This document shows, piece by piece, positions 10,131 through 20,604 of a DNA stretch of 64,000 nt (the first letter of the stretch is position 1; every line of letters begins with the position of its first letter). The DNA is from Benincasa hispida (taxonomy: Eukaryota; Streptophyta; Magnoliopsida; Cucurbitales; Cucurbitaceae): contig NC_052360.1 in the NCBI RefSeq assembly GCF_009727055.1, positions 68,534,608-68,598,607 on the forward strand. Reading direction: 5' to 3'. The notes beneath the pieces are model-generated. The model was not told the origin of the DNA. It was given only the letters and a program-made list of their open reading frames with translations, and made no database searches. A program made the position numbers and the translations under genes.

Positions 10131-11869
10131 TATATGTTTGTCCTCAAGCATATCTTCAACTAAGGTAATTTTCGCCCAATTCCTATCTTAGCTTTGCGTC
10201 GATTGGTTGCTCCGAATGCTCCACCTATACAACATTACTTAACAATGCAATTTCCTTCTATCCTTTAATAATTCATTAACATGCTCTACTTTATTCTTTT
10301 ATACAACAAATCTCTACTCAAAAATTCATTTCTTGTTTTGAAAAGAATGTTTACCTCTTCTTGCAAAAACAAATAGGTGCATCTGTATGCGATGGTCTAG
10401 TTTCCATCGTTTTGTTAGAGACTGTTGATCATGGTTACACCCTTCGTTTTGGCTTGCTTCCACGAGTGTCATGCGAACATCCAACTACGGTTGTGTACCA
10501 ATCTCAACTTCAACTCTTGATTTCCTACTAAGTTTTACTTTTGCTGGTCAGAGGAGTTGTCTCTTATATTCTTATTTTTTTCTTTTTTTTTTTTTCTTTT
10601 CATATTGCATCGTTTTTGGAAACCCACCTTTGTTTTGGCTTGCTCCCATGGGTGTCATGCAAACATCCAACTACGAGCAGGTTCCTTTGATGACTTAACT
10701 TTTATCAGGTTGGGATTTTCCTTTGCTTTGAAATTGGAGTTTAGATGAAATATTTCTTTTTTTGTTGAACGCATTTTTCTAATGATAACCGCATCTGCTT
10801 GATCGCATCTGCTTAGACCTTCCCCACCCCCAAATTTAGAGATGCACAAGGTTCTCATTGCGTTGTTTTGGATAGAATAGACAAAACACTTAGTCAAAAT
10901 TTTGAAAAGAAGATTTGCGCAGAGTTTTGAAGTATAAAAGGTAAAGCAATGCAATTGCTATGAAGTATCTAAGTGTTAGTCAGAAAGTACAAAGTGTGAG
11001 AAATGTTGCTAAGGGTATGCATATTACTCATCATGGCAGCGCAATGAATAATGCAAAATATAAGATAAAGAACATCACAATAATTGACAAAGGATGATAA
11101 GGAAAGAGGTTAACGCATAATGAAAGAATAGTTACTCAGGTGTATTAAAATTATCCAAGTATACAAAGAATTACAATTATCGCAATACAAAATTTCAGCA
11201 TGTACAAAGAATCAAGAAATAGCTTCTATACATAAAAATAATTAAATGAATTTATCCTTTGTATTTTATTCAGACGAGTGCAAGGTTAAGGATTAACGCC
11301 ATGCATCCATTAACGCAAATGCATATTTGCAGAGGATGGGAAATAATGCATGCATCAGCGTAACACACTCCTCAACTCAACGTATTTCTGGAGGACGGGC
11401 GCACGGTATTTCTACTGGCATAACACTACCTCGACATAGTGCGTTTTGGCTAAGGACGGACGCAAAATACATACGCGCGTAACACACCCCTCAGCGCAAT
11501 GCATTTGTGTAAGATGGACGCAAAGTGTATCTTGTCAGCACAAGATGCACCCATCATCGTAATGCATACCGATTTTTATTTTTCTTTTTGATTCATCAAA
11601 ATCGCAGGTCGATAAGACTCTGCAGTGTTCATTTCTTTTTATTCCATCATTCACAGAAATTTAAAAACCACGAAACTAATGCAGAAAAGTAAGGACTTAA
11701 ACAAAGCATGGAAATAATGCAAATGAATCAAACTAAAAGTAAACTCATAAAGTAGCAAAGGCTATTCTAGTAAATAGTAAATAACGCAATGCAGAAAACC
11801 GTAAAGGAAAACTGTAAAGAAAGAAATTAAACATAGATGTAGGGATGTAGATTGAAAGAAGTTTTTCAG
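10131..11869 (-). mobile_element. 3' non-coding region of the family B Athila-type element
   Basis: No reading frame is recognisable. Two copies of the roughly 40-bp 'ttttggcttgc...acatccaactacg' block sit at 10447-10489 and 10633-10675. A pyrimidine-rich tract lies at 10570-10602. A degenerate array with a unit near 60-65 bp runs from about 11290 to 11565. Confidence 0.6.
11290..11565. repeat. Degenerate tandem repeat, unit about 60-65 bp
   Basis: The pattern 'aacrcactcctca...caacgyatttntgnaggacggacgca' recurs about four times, with anchors near 11365, 11440, 11490 and 11555. Units have drifted and some are shortened. Confidence 0.5.
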
Positions 11870-12160
11870 AGTTTCCACAGTAGCATCCCCGCAAGCAGTC
11901 AATCCTGCTTGCCTAAGTCGATGGTCTCCATGTGTCGTTCCACATTGCCCCCATAGTAAGGCTTAATTTGTTGACCATTGAATTTGAATGTGTTGCTTCC
12001 ATCTTCAGTTGTTAGTTCCACTACGCCATGGGGAAATATAGTCTTGATGACAGGAATGGCCCAGACCAACGGGACTTCAACTTCCCTGGAAATAATCGCA
12101 AACGTGCGTTAAAAGAAGTACCTGTTGACCCTCGAAGAATGGAAACAACATTAGTCAAAC
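11870..12160 (-). pseudogene. Integrase C-terminal remnant (Athila-type)
   Basis: Reading across two frames on the minus strand gives EGQQVLL, then after a frameshift NARLRLFPGKLKSRWSGPF, then NTFKFNGQQIKPYYGGNVERH. These parallel the C-terminal segment of the intact copy at 7429-8203 ([39 protein letters not shown]). Only the C-terminal domain is left. At about 12160 it runs directly into gag sequence, so protease, reverse transcriptase, RNase H and most of integrase are missing. Confidence 0.8.
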
Positions 12161-12590
12161 CTCCTCAGCAGAGATGTTCGGGAACAAAAAAGTATTGCAG
12201 ATTTCAATAAAACTTCGGAGGTGAGCGTACGAATCCTCGCCACCCCTTCCTTTGAATTGACCTGCAGTTTGGATCATCTACAACATCACCAGTTTCATCT
12301 CGAATCTACTTGTGGGCAGGCCTCATGATTCCCAGAGAGAAATCATAGAGGTTTGGCGATGCATAGTCCTTAATGGGTCTATTGCGGTCGTTTGCCAGTA
12401 GAACCGGATTCGCCATGACATTGTTATCATTTGGTGCTCCATTTCCAGGCTGCTCCGCCATCTCTTCTTTGTCTGATTGTGGTTGCTGTTGGCGGTCTCT
12501 TAGTCTCCTTCGAAACGTTCTCTCAATCTTCAGGTAGTTTTCCAGAGATTGAGAGTTTTGCAAAGAAATCACAAAAATTACCGTTAACAA
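12160..12590 (-). pseudogene. Athila-type gag N-terminal region
   Basis: On the minus strand a frame of 94 codons (12590 to 12306) begins in the leader and contains MAEQPGNGAPNDNN, NPVLLANDRNRPIKDYASP and NLYDFSLGIMRPAHK, typical of the Athila gag start; the functional Met is probably at MAEQPG. After a stop and frameshift it continues as FEMKLVML, MIQTAGQFKGRGGEDSYAHL, RSFIEIC, ISAEEV and LMLFPF, and is then cut and fused to integrase at about 12160. Gag forms the particle. The frame ends about 100 bp from the primer binding site, as expected. Confidence 0.82.
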
Positions 12591-12604
12591 ACTATTTTGC
12601 CGAA

Positions 12605-12616
12605 GTCCCCAGCAAC
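12605..12616 (-). promoter_or_regulatory. Primer binding site (tRNA-Asp type), part 1, interrupted
   Basis: The plus strand reads CCCCAGCAAC up to 12616. Removing the solo LTR and one target duplication joins it to GGTACCAAAAACT (14532-14544), giving a near match to the 3' end of tRNA-Asp next to the LTR start at 14545. Confidence 0.85.
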
Positions 12617-14526
12617 TGATAACATAAAATTTCTCTTATGTCACGCAATACATGGAATGATGCAATGATTCTAAATAAGCACATGGATAGTGATGAATGA
12701 GGGAACTGGAATGTGGATGATGTGTTATGCTTATTCAGACTTTTATGTGATACTACTTCTACATGTGTGCATTAATAATGAAATGCTTGTATTATGCGAT
12801 GCATTGTCACAAGTTTCCTTATGTTGAAACCAAGTATAATTCCAACGCAAGTTTCTCGGTGTGATCCGAGATCGAACACATGTATTGCTTAGTTAATGTG
12901 TTACGTTCGTGATATATGCGACCAGGGGTTTTTTCAATTAATAAAAGATTGTGTGTTTGTACAGGAAATTAGATTGCGGTAAAGTAAAACTGTGCAGTAA
13001 AGTAAAGTTGCGATAATAAAATAAAATGCGATAAAAGTAAACCTAAGCTATTATGATACAAGATACAGGATACTGGTACATGATACTGAGTTTGAGACTA
13101 ACTGTGAAGATTATACAAAGGGTTGTGTTATGCGGTGGCAAGTCTTTATGTATGAAACAGAGATAGAAAAGATAACTAGTATAAACATCGCAAGTTATTA
13201 ATTGCGTTAAAGATATAACTACGGTTCTGCTTTCCCTTGACATACACCTCTCGGTGATCGGCCGTGTTCCCACATCTCTATGGTGAAGCAGAGATGAAGG
13301 TAATAAATGCAAGGTTGCTTCCATCTCTGGAAGTACTTCTCGCTTTAGTTAACGCATTCTTCCAACCTTCTCTCGACAGGAGGAATGGCATCTTTACTTC
13401 TGTTCTCACAGGTGAAGATGTCGCCTAGCATGCTTTAGCTAAACATATTTATTTCCTTAACCCAGATTAATATACTTGTTAGATTCATTCTAATTACCAA
13501 GGGATTAAGAAAACATCATGGAGAAAGTGGCTCATGGAGGAACGGAAATAGACAGAAAGATGGAGATGAAAATGATCATGACATTCAATACTAATATTTA
13601 GCGTCCGATACATGGTGTGAATGATAGAGATTAAGAAGATGAATACAATTGATGATATAGATAGAAACAAATACAGAAGAGTGCCAATGTCTTGACACAA
13701 ATCTGGACGGTGGATTTGCTTGCCGGTGAATGGAATGAATGTAGAGAAGAGCTTCCCTCTCAGGCTTGCTCGTCCGGTAGAAGTGACCTTGGTACGAAGC
13801 TTCAACGGTGGGGATTGAAAGGATTTGCCCTGAGACTCACCTCTCAGCCTTGTCTCTTAAATATTCTCGGATCTTCTCCGATCAGGCTCTTAAGACCAGT
13901 CTCTTTATCAATATACAAATATCAAAATATGCCTTTATCAAGTATATCTTCCAATAGAATTTCAGAGGCTATTTATAGGCTCAGCTTTGACTCTCTGTCT
14001 TGTGGATCCCACTTTATTGTTATGGCAATTCCAGAAATGGTGTAGTGAATATTCCTTCTGTTACACAATCAATCTCGTCAGAAATGCACAATGGTCAGCT
14101 GTACACGTGTTTGAATCCTCCGCAATTGAGTTGCTCTTTTGTTCAATCGTTTGCTCGCATGCAGTGTTGTTTTTTTATTATCGCATGCGGTTGAGATTAC
14201 GTTGATCACAAAGCTCTTGATCGATTTTCGCATGTGTCGTCATTGCGTTGATCGTCTATTCAGTGCTGAATGATAGGCGCAATGCGATGTAGATGCATTG
14301 ATCTTTTCTCTTGAGCTATGAACACATATGGTGACTTGATTTCCTGTAAAACAGACTTGCAATATTCGCTTCTACCATCGCAATGGCGTCAGTGGGTGTA
14401 TTGATGACAAATTATAATCCTTGTATTTATTAGCTAATTTCCATACAATTGACGCAACTTTCCTTTCTTTTGGCCGCAATATCTAAATAAAGCAGTATAA
14501 ATAACTTGTATTTCTACAAGTTATCA
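12617..14526 (-). mobile_element. Solo LTR (family B) inserted in an Athila primer binding site
   Basis: A complete 1910-bp LTR with TGATAACATAAA and AAGTTATCA ends. GCAAC occurs on both sides (12612-12616 and 14527-14531), a perfect 5-bp target duplication. There is no interior, so LTR-LTR recombination has removed it. A minus-strand TATA box is at 13971-13978. It is homologous to 8269-10114. Confidence 0.92.
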
Positions 14527-14531
14527 GCAAC

Positions 14532-14544
14532 GGTACCAAAAACT
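14532..14544 (-). promoter_or_regulatory. Primer binding site (tRNA-Asp type), part 2
   Basis: GGTACCAAAAACT abuts the LTR start TGATGC. The canonical tRNA-Asp sequence would have GGCGCCA here; the two differences are CG decay (GCGC to TACC region). Confidence 0.8.
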
Positions 14545-16218
14545 TGATGCGTTATTTTATTGAATGGAAATACAGATGATATACGTTGATGGATTGCATT
14601 GTGCACTCAAGTTTCCCCAGCGGAATTCAAGTGTAGATTCCCCTGTGTTTCTTGGTAAGTCCAGGGTCGAACACAGGGACTTGTGAAAATAGGTTGTGTT
14701 GGTAATTTTGATGAAAACCTTGCGGTAACTAGGTAAATAAATGAAGTATTTGGTTTGTTGTTTGCGTTGATGAAAAGAAATAAATAAATGCGGCGGATTT
14801 GAGAAAGACAGTTGCGATGATAGATGCAATGAGTATGCGATGAACGGGTTGAGAAAATCTTTAGCTAGCGTTACTCGAGAATGCGTCAGACTATGCGATC
14901 ATATTATAATCATGCACAACAAGTCATTTCCCAATTTAAATGCGATGCTCCTAAGTCTAGGACGCATGTGTTGAATGGAAAGTGTCCATAGAGCTTATCT
15001 GTAAGTCTCTACTCTTGTCTTATGTGTTGATGCAAATGCATGAAAGCAAGGTGATCGCATATAATCGTATCTTGTCACTAGGATGCATGCGATGCGTTAA
15101 TAACAAATAGTGCTCATTCCTAAGCACCTATCTCTTGTTTATGCGTTCTAATCTGGTTCTTCCTAACCTAGATTCTAACCTGACCTTCCCAAGTCTAGAT
15201 CCTGTTCTTAGACTACCCTCCTGAGTATCTCTAATGGACGAATGAAGCATACATAAATAAGATAATCGCAAAGAATGAAGATTTTCTAGTTGTGCTAGCT
15301 AAATGCTTCTCAACCCATTCAACCGATTTAGCAATCATGCGTGAATCATAGAGAGTGAATAGATATAGAGAGAAATTCCATTCTTATAAATGTATTGAGT
15401 ACAAAATGCCAATGGAAGTTTAAGGTAGAGAGCCTGGTAGCAATTCCTTGTTGACCGAGGCTTTTTACACTGGAATCTCTATTTTGATCTAAAGATATTC
15501 CCGCTTCCGCAGGCATTGGCCCTCTCTCTGTCTTTGGACCTTTCGACGCTCTTCCAAGCTTATCGGAATGATCTACCAGCATAACTTTCTCCCTGACGTC
15601 CGCCTTAAGATTAAAGAGAACTAAAAACGAAGATGTGCGAACTGGGACAAGAGATTATAAAAGTGGTGAACGTGGTGAACTAATTCACCCCTTCTTTGAA
15701 GGATGCAGTCGATATTTATAGAGCTTCCCTTGTGAAAGGCGGCTTCTCTCTTCTTGTTGTACAGATGAGACAGCTTTAATTCCGCCAGATAATTGTCACC
15801 GATAAAGCTGAATGTACTTCGTGACCGTTATTGGTTGTCAACTTAATTTGGATCCGACTGTCATCAGCTTTCTGTCCCATCGCTCTTAATTATCCTTTCA
15901 CCCGGATGCGTCCACCATGTTGCATTGACCGAATTTTGGCGATTCTTCTTCGGTGAATGTTTGCGAGCACGATCAACGTAAAGCCTTGCGGTGCAGTTGT
16001 GCTTGACCAATGAATTCCTATGATCGTAATCTTTGCATTGTGTTAACGCATATTTTGCACAAAATATAAAGATCAACTGTTCTAATGCGTTGGATGCATG
16101 CGACTGCAATATTATAGAATTTATGCTTAATGGACGCAATTTAACATATTTCATCAATGCAATCCCTCATTGTTTAAGAACTTAACACTATGATAACGTG
16201 CATTTCTGCCCGTTATCA
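14545..16218 (-). mobile_element. 5' LTR of the Athila-like element
   Basis: Partner of 4461-6148 with the same TGATGC...CGTTATCA ends and colinear throughout. TATA box on the minus strand at 15714-15721. Terminal hairpin at 16191-16218. GACAT follows at 16219-16223, matching 4456-4460. Confidence 0.9.
15714..15721 (-). promoter_or_regulatory. TATA box of the Athila-like 5' LTR
   Basis: CTATAAAT on the minus strand at the same LTR position as 5633-5640. This is the copy that would have driven the element's transcript. Confidence 0.6.
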
Positions 16219-17115
16219 GACATGTGAGCGGAGGCATCCTATAGAAAGGGCTTGTATAAGACCTGACCACGAAGTGTCAACGTCTCGTCATATAACATCG
16301 TTCATGACAGATACTTCACTTCACTAGGGTGACCATAGGTAACATGACTTCAATTCTGAGTGAGTTGGGAACTCCTGTCATTGAGGGCAGTCTTTGATTT
16401 GTATGGAGCATGGGTGGCCATGTCACCGATTCAAACCTACCATTTTTGGGATTCGTCTGATTTGGGAGCTGGGAACTCAGCTACATAAGATGCAATTCAC
16501 TCTTTCCCCAAAGTAGGGGCAAGTAGATAGATAGCTCCCTTAAGAGCTGATTCTAGGGCTTGAACGATGTGGTGCCACACACCTTTTCTTGGCCCAAGAG
16601 GTGTTCACACATAGTTGGACTATGTTGTTTTGTTTATTAGAGGAATCAGTGGTACTTAAGGAGTGAGATGTAATTACAGGGGCAAAACGGTAAATTTGCC
16701 TAGCTGTACTTACGAGCATCTGTGAAGGGTCATCATACTCATGATTGGTTATATCTGATGGACACAGAAATATATATGTGGTAAGAAGAGTTTAGCTTTT
16801 AGTCTTTAGTGGAATGCATGACAGTTAACGGATGGTGGATCTCGTGGCTAAAGAGTTTAGCCAGCTATTTAGTACCATTGGAACTTTGAGCCATAGGTCC
16901 ATAAGGTCCCTTAGGTAGCTTGGATAAAGTCAAGAATAAGTTTTTGGGTCAGTTTGAAATGTTCAAATTGACAAGAGGGAGTTCGATTATATATGATATA
17001 ATTGAACTGGTTAATTATATATGATATAATTGGCTAATATATGAGATATATTATTTTGGAGGAAATTAGATATAAATATGATTTATATCAAGTAGAAGAG
17101 AAATTACTATAGTAG
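16219..17115 (+). mobile_element. Family D 5' LTR, segment 2
   Basis: It begins with the right GACAT duplication and continues 'gaggcatcctata...gtataagacctgaccacgaagtg', colinear with 55366-56270 of the solo copy. It ends in AGTAG (17111-17115), the left duplication of the next insertion. Confidence 0.88.
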
Positions 17116-18801
17116 TGATGCGTTGTAAATGTGATAAAATAATGGTGTATAATTTCGATGATGATTTATGCGTTTCACATGCAAGTTTTCCTAGTAAAAC
17201 CCAAGTATAAATCTCACTAGGTTTCCTGATAAGTCTAGGGTCGAACACAGGGACTACTGAGTTACCATGCGTCAGTAAAATTGATTCCTTTGCGGTGACA
17301 AAAACAAATAAGTTTTGTTGGTGTTTTGTTTAAGTATAAATTCTATGCGACGGATTCGAGTAAAGAGTTGATGAAATCGAGACTACAATTCGAGTAAAGA
17401 GTATGCGATGAATGGGTTGAGAAAGGATTTAGCTAACACTTCCTAAGATTGCATTCAAGTTATGTGATCATGCTACACACACACAACAGCATGTCATCTC
17501 TCAATGCAAATGCCATAGTTCCTATTTCTACAATGCATGCGATGTATATGATAATGTCGATAGAACTTATGTCTAAGCCTCTATTTGTGTCTATGCGATG
17601 ATAAATGATACATACATACACAAGATGACCACATACTATCATATCCTATTTCTAGGGTGCATGTGATGCATAATAGCAAACAAAACTTATGTCTAAGTTT
17701 CTATCTCTTGCTTATGCAGTTCTAATCTGACTTTCTCAAGCCTAGATTCTAATCTGACTCTCTCAAGCCTATATTCTTTCTTTAGACTGCTCTCTCAAGT
17801 ATCTCTAAAGGGTGAATAACGCATACATAAGACAAGATGATCGCAAAAAGTGAAGAACCTAAGTCATGCTAGCTAAGTACTTTTCAATCCATTTGCAAAT
17901 TTAGCCACTCATGCGAAATGTGAAGAGATTGAACAGATGTTGAGATGAGAATTCCATTTTATAAATAAAGTAAGAGTACAAAACAACAATAGAATGTAGG
18001 GATAAGAGCCCGGTAGCAATGTCTCGCTTCCCGCGACTTTTACATTGTCCTTTTACTCTACTCTGTCCAGAAGAATGTCCTTGCTTTCGCAAGTGGCAGC
18101 CCTCTCTCCATTTATAACGTTACCCGGCAGTCTTTCGAGCTAGCCAAGAATTATCTCTCGGCGTCTTCTTCTCTTCGCTCGCCTTCGCCTCTAAGTATAA
18201 GAATAACTACCGACTAACAACTATCTATTTTGTGTATGATCTATCTTCTGTATGCGGTGAACTTCTTCAACGATGGTGGCCTTCGGTATTTATAGAGCTC
18301 AAGGTGAAGAAGCTTTTCTCTCTAATGATTGCAATGATGGGAGGTCATTAAATCTTCTGTCTGATGCACCGATTAATGGTCACTGAAAAGTTGAATGTAC
18401 TTGCTATAGTGTGTCGTTAACGGGTTGTCAACTAAATTTGGATTCAACCGTCATCAGCTTTCCGTCCCATCATCATTTATTATGCTTTCACCTTGATGCG
18501 TCGTCTTTATGCGGCCACCTTCTTGAGCAAATTCCCGCAAGCACATACGATCGCTTGGCTTTGCGGTTGCAATCTTTTAATGTGCGCGGTCACCGAATTC
18601 CTTGGATCGCAATTTTCTTTGCGCCAATGCATTTTTCCTGTGCAAAATAAGTGAATTAGCTGCTTTTATGTGATGGGCGCATGCGATCGCAATCTTCTTA
18701 GTTTAACACTTTTGGACATGATTTTGTATATTTTTATCGTCGCATTCCCTCATTGTTTTACTTATTTGCGCTATAATAACGTGCATTTCTGCCGGTTATC
18801 A
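17116..18801 (-). mobile_element. Solo LTR, Athila-type (family A-like)
   Basis: A complete 1686-bp LTR, TGATGCGTTG...CGGTTATCA, with AGTAG on both sides (17111-17115, 18802-18806). It shares order and motifs with 4461-6148: the GGTCGAACACAGGGACT block, 'gtgaagaacc', the TATA box at 18288-18295, and the terminal hairpin region. No interior remains. Sequence divergence from 4461-6148 is larger than between the two LTRs there, so it is a different subfamily. Confidence 0.92.
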
Positions 18802-19706
18802 AGTAGATATATGATATTAAACTATAGGGTAAGAATATAATAAGATTATATTCATTTATTAATAAATTGGTTAATTATATGATAATTGGCCAAAAATCTC
18901 TCCTTAGTCGTGTGTTAGTGGGAGAATCCGTAGTCGGTTATTGTAACCGAAGAATAAAATGAAAATTTGTTTCATTTAGCAAAAAGTTAAAAAAAAATCG
19001 CAATCGGTGTGAAAACATCTTGATCACTTACTCGAGAGCCTATACGATAGAGCTTCACCGTCTAAATGATCGCATGTCTTTCTCTAAACGATCACACGCC
19101 TTTCTCTAAACGATCACACGCCTTTCTCTAAACGATCACTTAACTTTCCTAAACGATCGCATAGTGTGCTGCATTTTCTAAATGATCGTTTACCTATTAC
19201 TAGACGATCACTTAGTAAAACCTACATGGTCGTGTAGCTTTGTCTAAACGATAAGCACTCCCCTATACGATAGCTTTCTCTCCCAATTGCTTATCGTCTA
19301 CATCATCAAACTATTCTTCCAACCTCTACCAAATTCACCAAAGACCACACTTTGGGTTCTCACTCTGAGAATACCAAGGGCTCCAAGTGGTGGTGTCGTC
19401 CTGCTTCTGCTTGCTTGTGCTTATTCGTGTTGCTGTCGTTCGTGTAGACGATTGTGCTGCCGTAGCCGACTGATTTACTAGGCGATAGAGTTCGTAAAGG
19501 TTCTTCCGCTGTGTTGAGTTCGAGATTGAAGAGAGTCTTCAAGTGTATGTGAACTCAATCCCTTATAGTTTATTTATCAAATCATGTCGTTAATTAATGT
19601 GAATTGCATAACTATTTGATAGAATGCGTGGGTGGTAATTTCAATCACAATGAAATCGGAAATATCCAAACGCGCTCATGGATGCTCTTCGGTAAGAGTT
19701 CCATCA
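18802..19706 (+). mobile_element. Family D 5' LTR, segment 3
   Basis: It resumes with the right AGTAG and is colinear with 56275-57059. It contains a tandem array of CGATCR-bearing repeats and ends at 19706, directly before the primer site. The last part (19480-19706) is repeated at 20362-20604 as the truncated 3' LTR. Confidence 0.85.
19061..19262 (+). repeat. Tandem repeat, 22-bp unit with AAACGATCR core
   Basis: Three near-perfect units of 22 bp (ctctaaacgatcacacgccttt) at about 19083-19148 lie inside a longer degenerate run where 'taaacgatc' recurs. The solo D LTR has the equivalent run at 56513-56640. Confidence 0.8.
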
Positions 19707-19721
19707 ATTGGTATCAGAGCC
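19707..19721 (+). promoter_or_regulatory. Primer binding site (initiator tRNA-Met) of the family D element
   Basis: ATTGGTATCAGAGCC follows the LTR end directly and is a perfect match to the usual plant initiator-Met primer site. Confidence 0.9.
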
Positions 19722-20361
19722 AAATTATGATATTTCAATTTCATTATTGCAATGAATTGCATATACATTCTTGGTGGGTGCATATATGCTCTGTTTAATC
19801 GTTAAATTATTGTGGATGTGCAGATTAATGGAGTTTTCTGGGATGTTAGCCTCGGTTTGATTTAATTCTTTTATATTTCAATTGATTGTAAAGGCCCCTA
19901 CATTTTTGGGCATTATTAATCGTGATCGAGTATGTAATTCAAAGTCAATTTGAGTTTTGAGTCGTTCGTGAAGAAGATCAGAGCAAGGGTTGTAGTTTTT
20001 CGAGGAAGGAGACGATCAAGGGTTGATCGTGTCATGTCGATGATGGGGTAAGCGATCATTGAGTATCAGGTCGTGTAGACGATGGGATGCTCACGTATCA
20101 TTTAACGCACATGCGCACTAGACGATCGTTTATCTCAGCAAGCTTCATCACTTAATAACTGACTAAACGATTGCTTAGCAACGCACGGTAAATCGTTTAC
20201 CTTTTGCCACGTTAAGCGATCGCCTAGATGATCAGGCTTCGCAGCCTTGTTGTTATCTAAGTGATCGTTTAGCTTTTGTGCCTATCATCTAGTGCGCGCT
20301 GGGCAATCATTTACCTTCGATGTTTACTAAACGATGGACTTCTCTTGGAGGTTCAAGATCG
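19722..20361 (+). mobile_element. Leader of the family D element, no gag found
   Basis: About 640 bp without a recognisable frame. From about 20030 it carries many scattered GACGATCG, GCGATCGCC and TAAACGAT motifs, resembling the LTR array. The rest of the interior is deleted up to the 3' LTR tail. Confidence 0.6.
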
Positions 20362-20604
20362 GTAGACAATCGTGCAGGGCGATAGAGTTTATAGAGGTTC
20401 TTCCGCTACGTTGAGTTCGAGATTGAAGAGAGTCTTCAACTGGTATATGAACTCAATCCCTTGTAGTTTATTTATCAAAGTATGCCATTAATTAGTGTGA
20501 ATTGCATAACTGTTTGATAGAATGTGTGTGTGATAATTTCGGTCATAATGAAATCGAAAAAATTTGAACACACTTATGGATGCTCTTCGGTAAGAGTTCC
20601 TTCA
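20362..20604 (+). mobile_element. Family D 3' LTR, truncated tail
   Basis: Colinear with 19460-19706 ('gcgatagagtt', 'aggttcttccgct', 'gagttcgagattgaagag', 'ctcttcggtaagagttcc'). Only the last 240 bp of the LTR remain, so the deletion removed the interior and most of this LTR. Confidence 0.85.

Larger units (their letters stand above)
4461..16218 (-). mobile_element. Athila-like Ty3/gypsy retrotransposon, minus strand
   Basis: Two LTRs (4461-6148 and 14545-16218) with TGATGC...GTTATCA ends bound an 8.4 kb interior, and the host sequence carries GACAT on both sides (4456-4460, 16219-16223). On the minus strand the order is 5' LTR, tRNA-Asp primer site, gag start, then a deleted middle, integrase, a long 3' non-coding region, polypurine tract and 3' LTR. 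That order, the tRNA-Asp primer and the integrase sequence fit the Athila lineage. The interior is rearranged: a second-family LTR sits at 8269-10114 and a solo LTR sits in the primer site. Reverse transcriptase and protease are absent. Confidence 0.88.
4106..20604 (+). mobile_element. Long-LTR retrotransposon (family D), plus strand, heavily nested
   Basis: The element starts TGTTGGGGTTGATGC at 4106. Its 5' LTR is broken into three pieces (4106-4460, 16224-17115, 18807-19706) by two nested insertions; rejoined they give about 2.15 kb, close to the uninterrupted solo copy at 55004-57059 (2056 bp). An initiator-Met primer site follows at 19708. Only about 640 bp of leader remains before a truncated 3' LTR tail ending at 20604. 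No gag or pol survives. Flanking bases (ggcat left, atcct right) do not form a clean target duplication, so one end may have been altered. It split a family C LTR (2996-4105 with 20605-21101). Confidence 0.75.

Noticed and set aside
13692..14205. Plus-strand frames of 117, 72 and 64 codons
   Set aside because: They lie entirely inside a minus-strand solo LTR with no protein similarity I can see.
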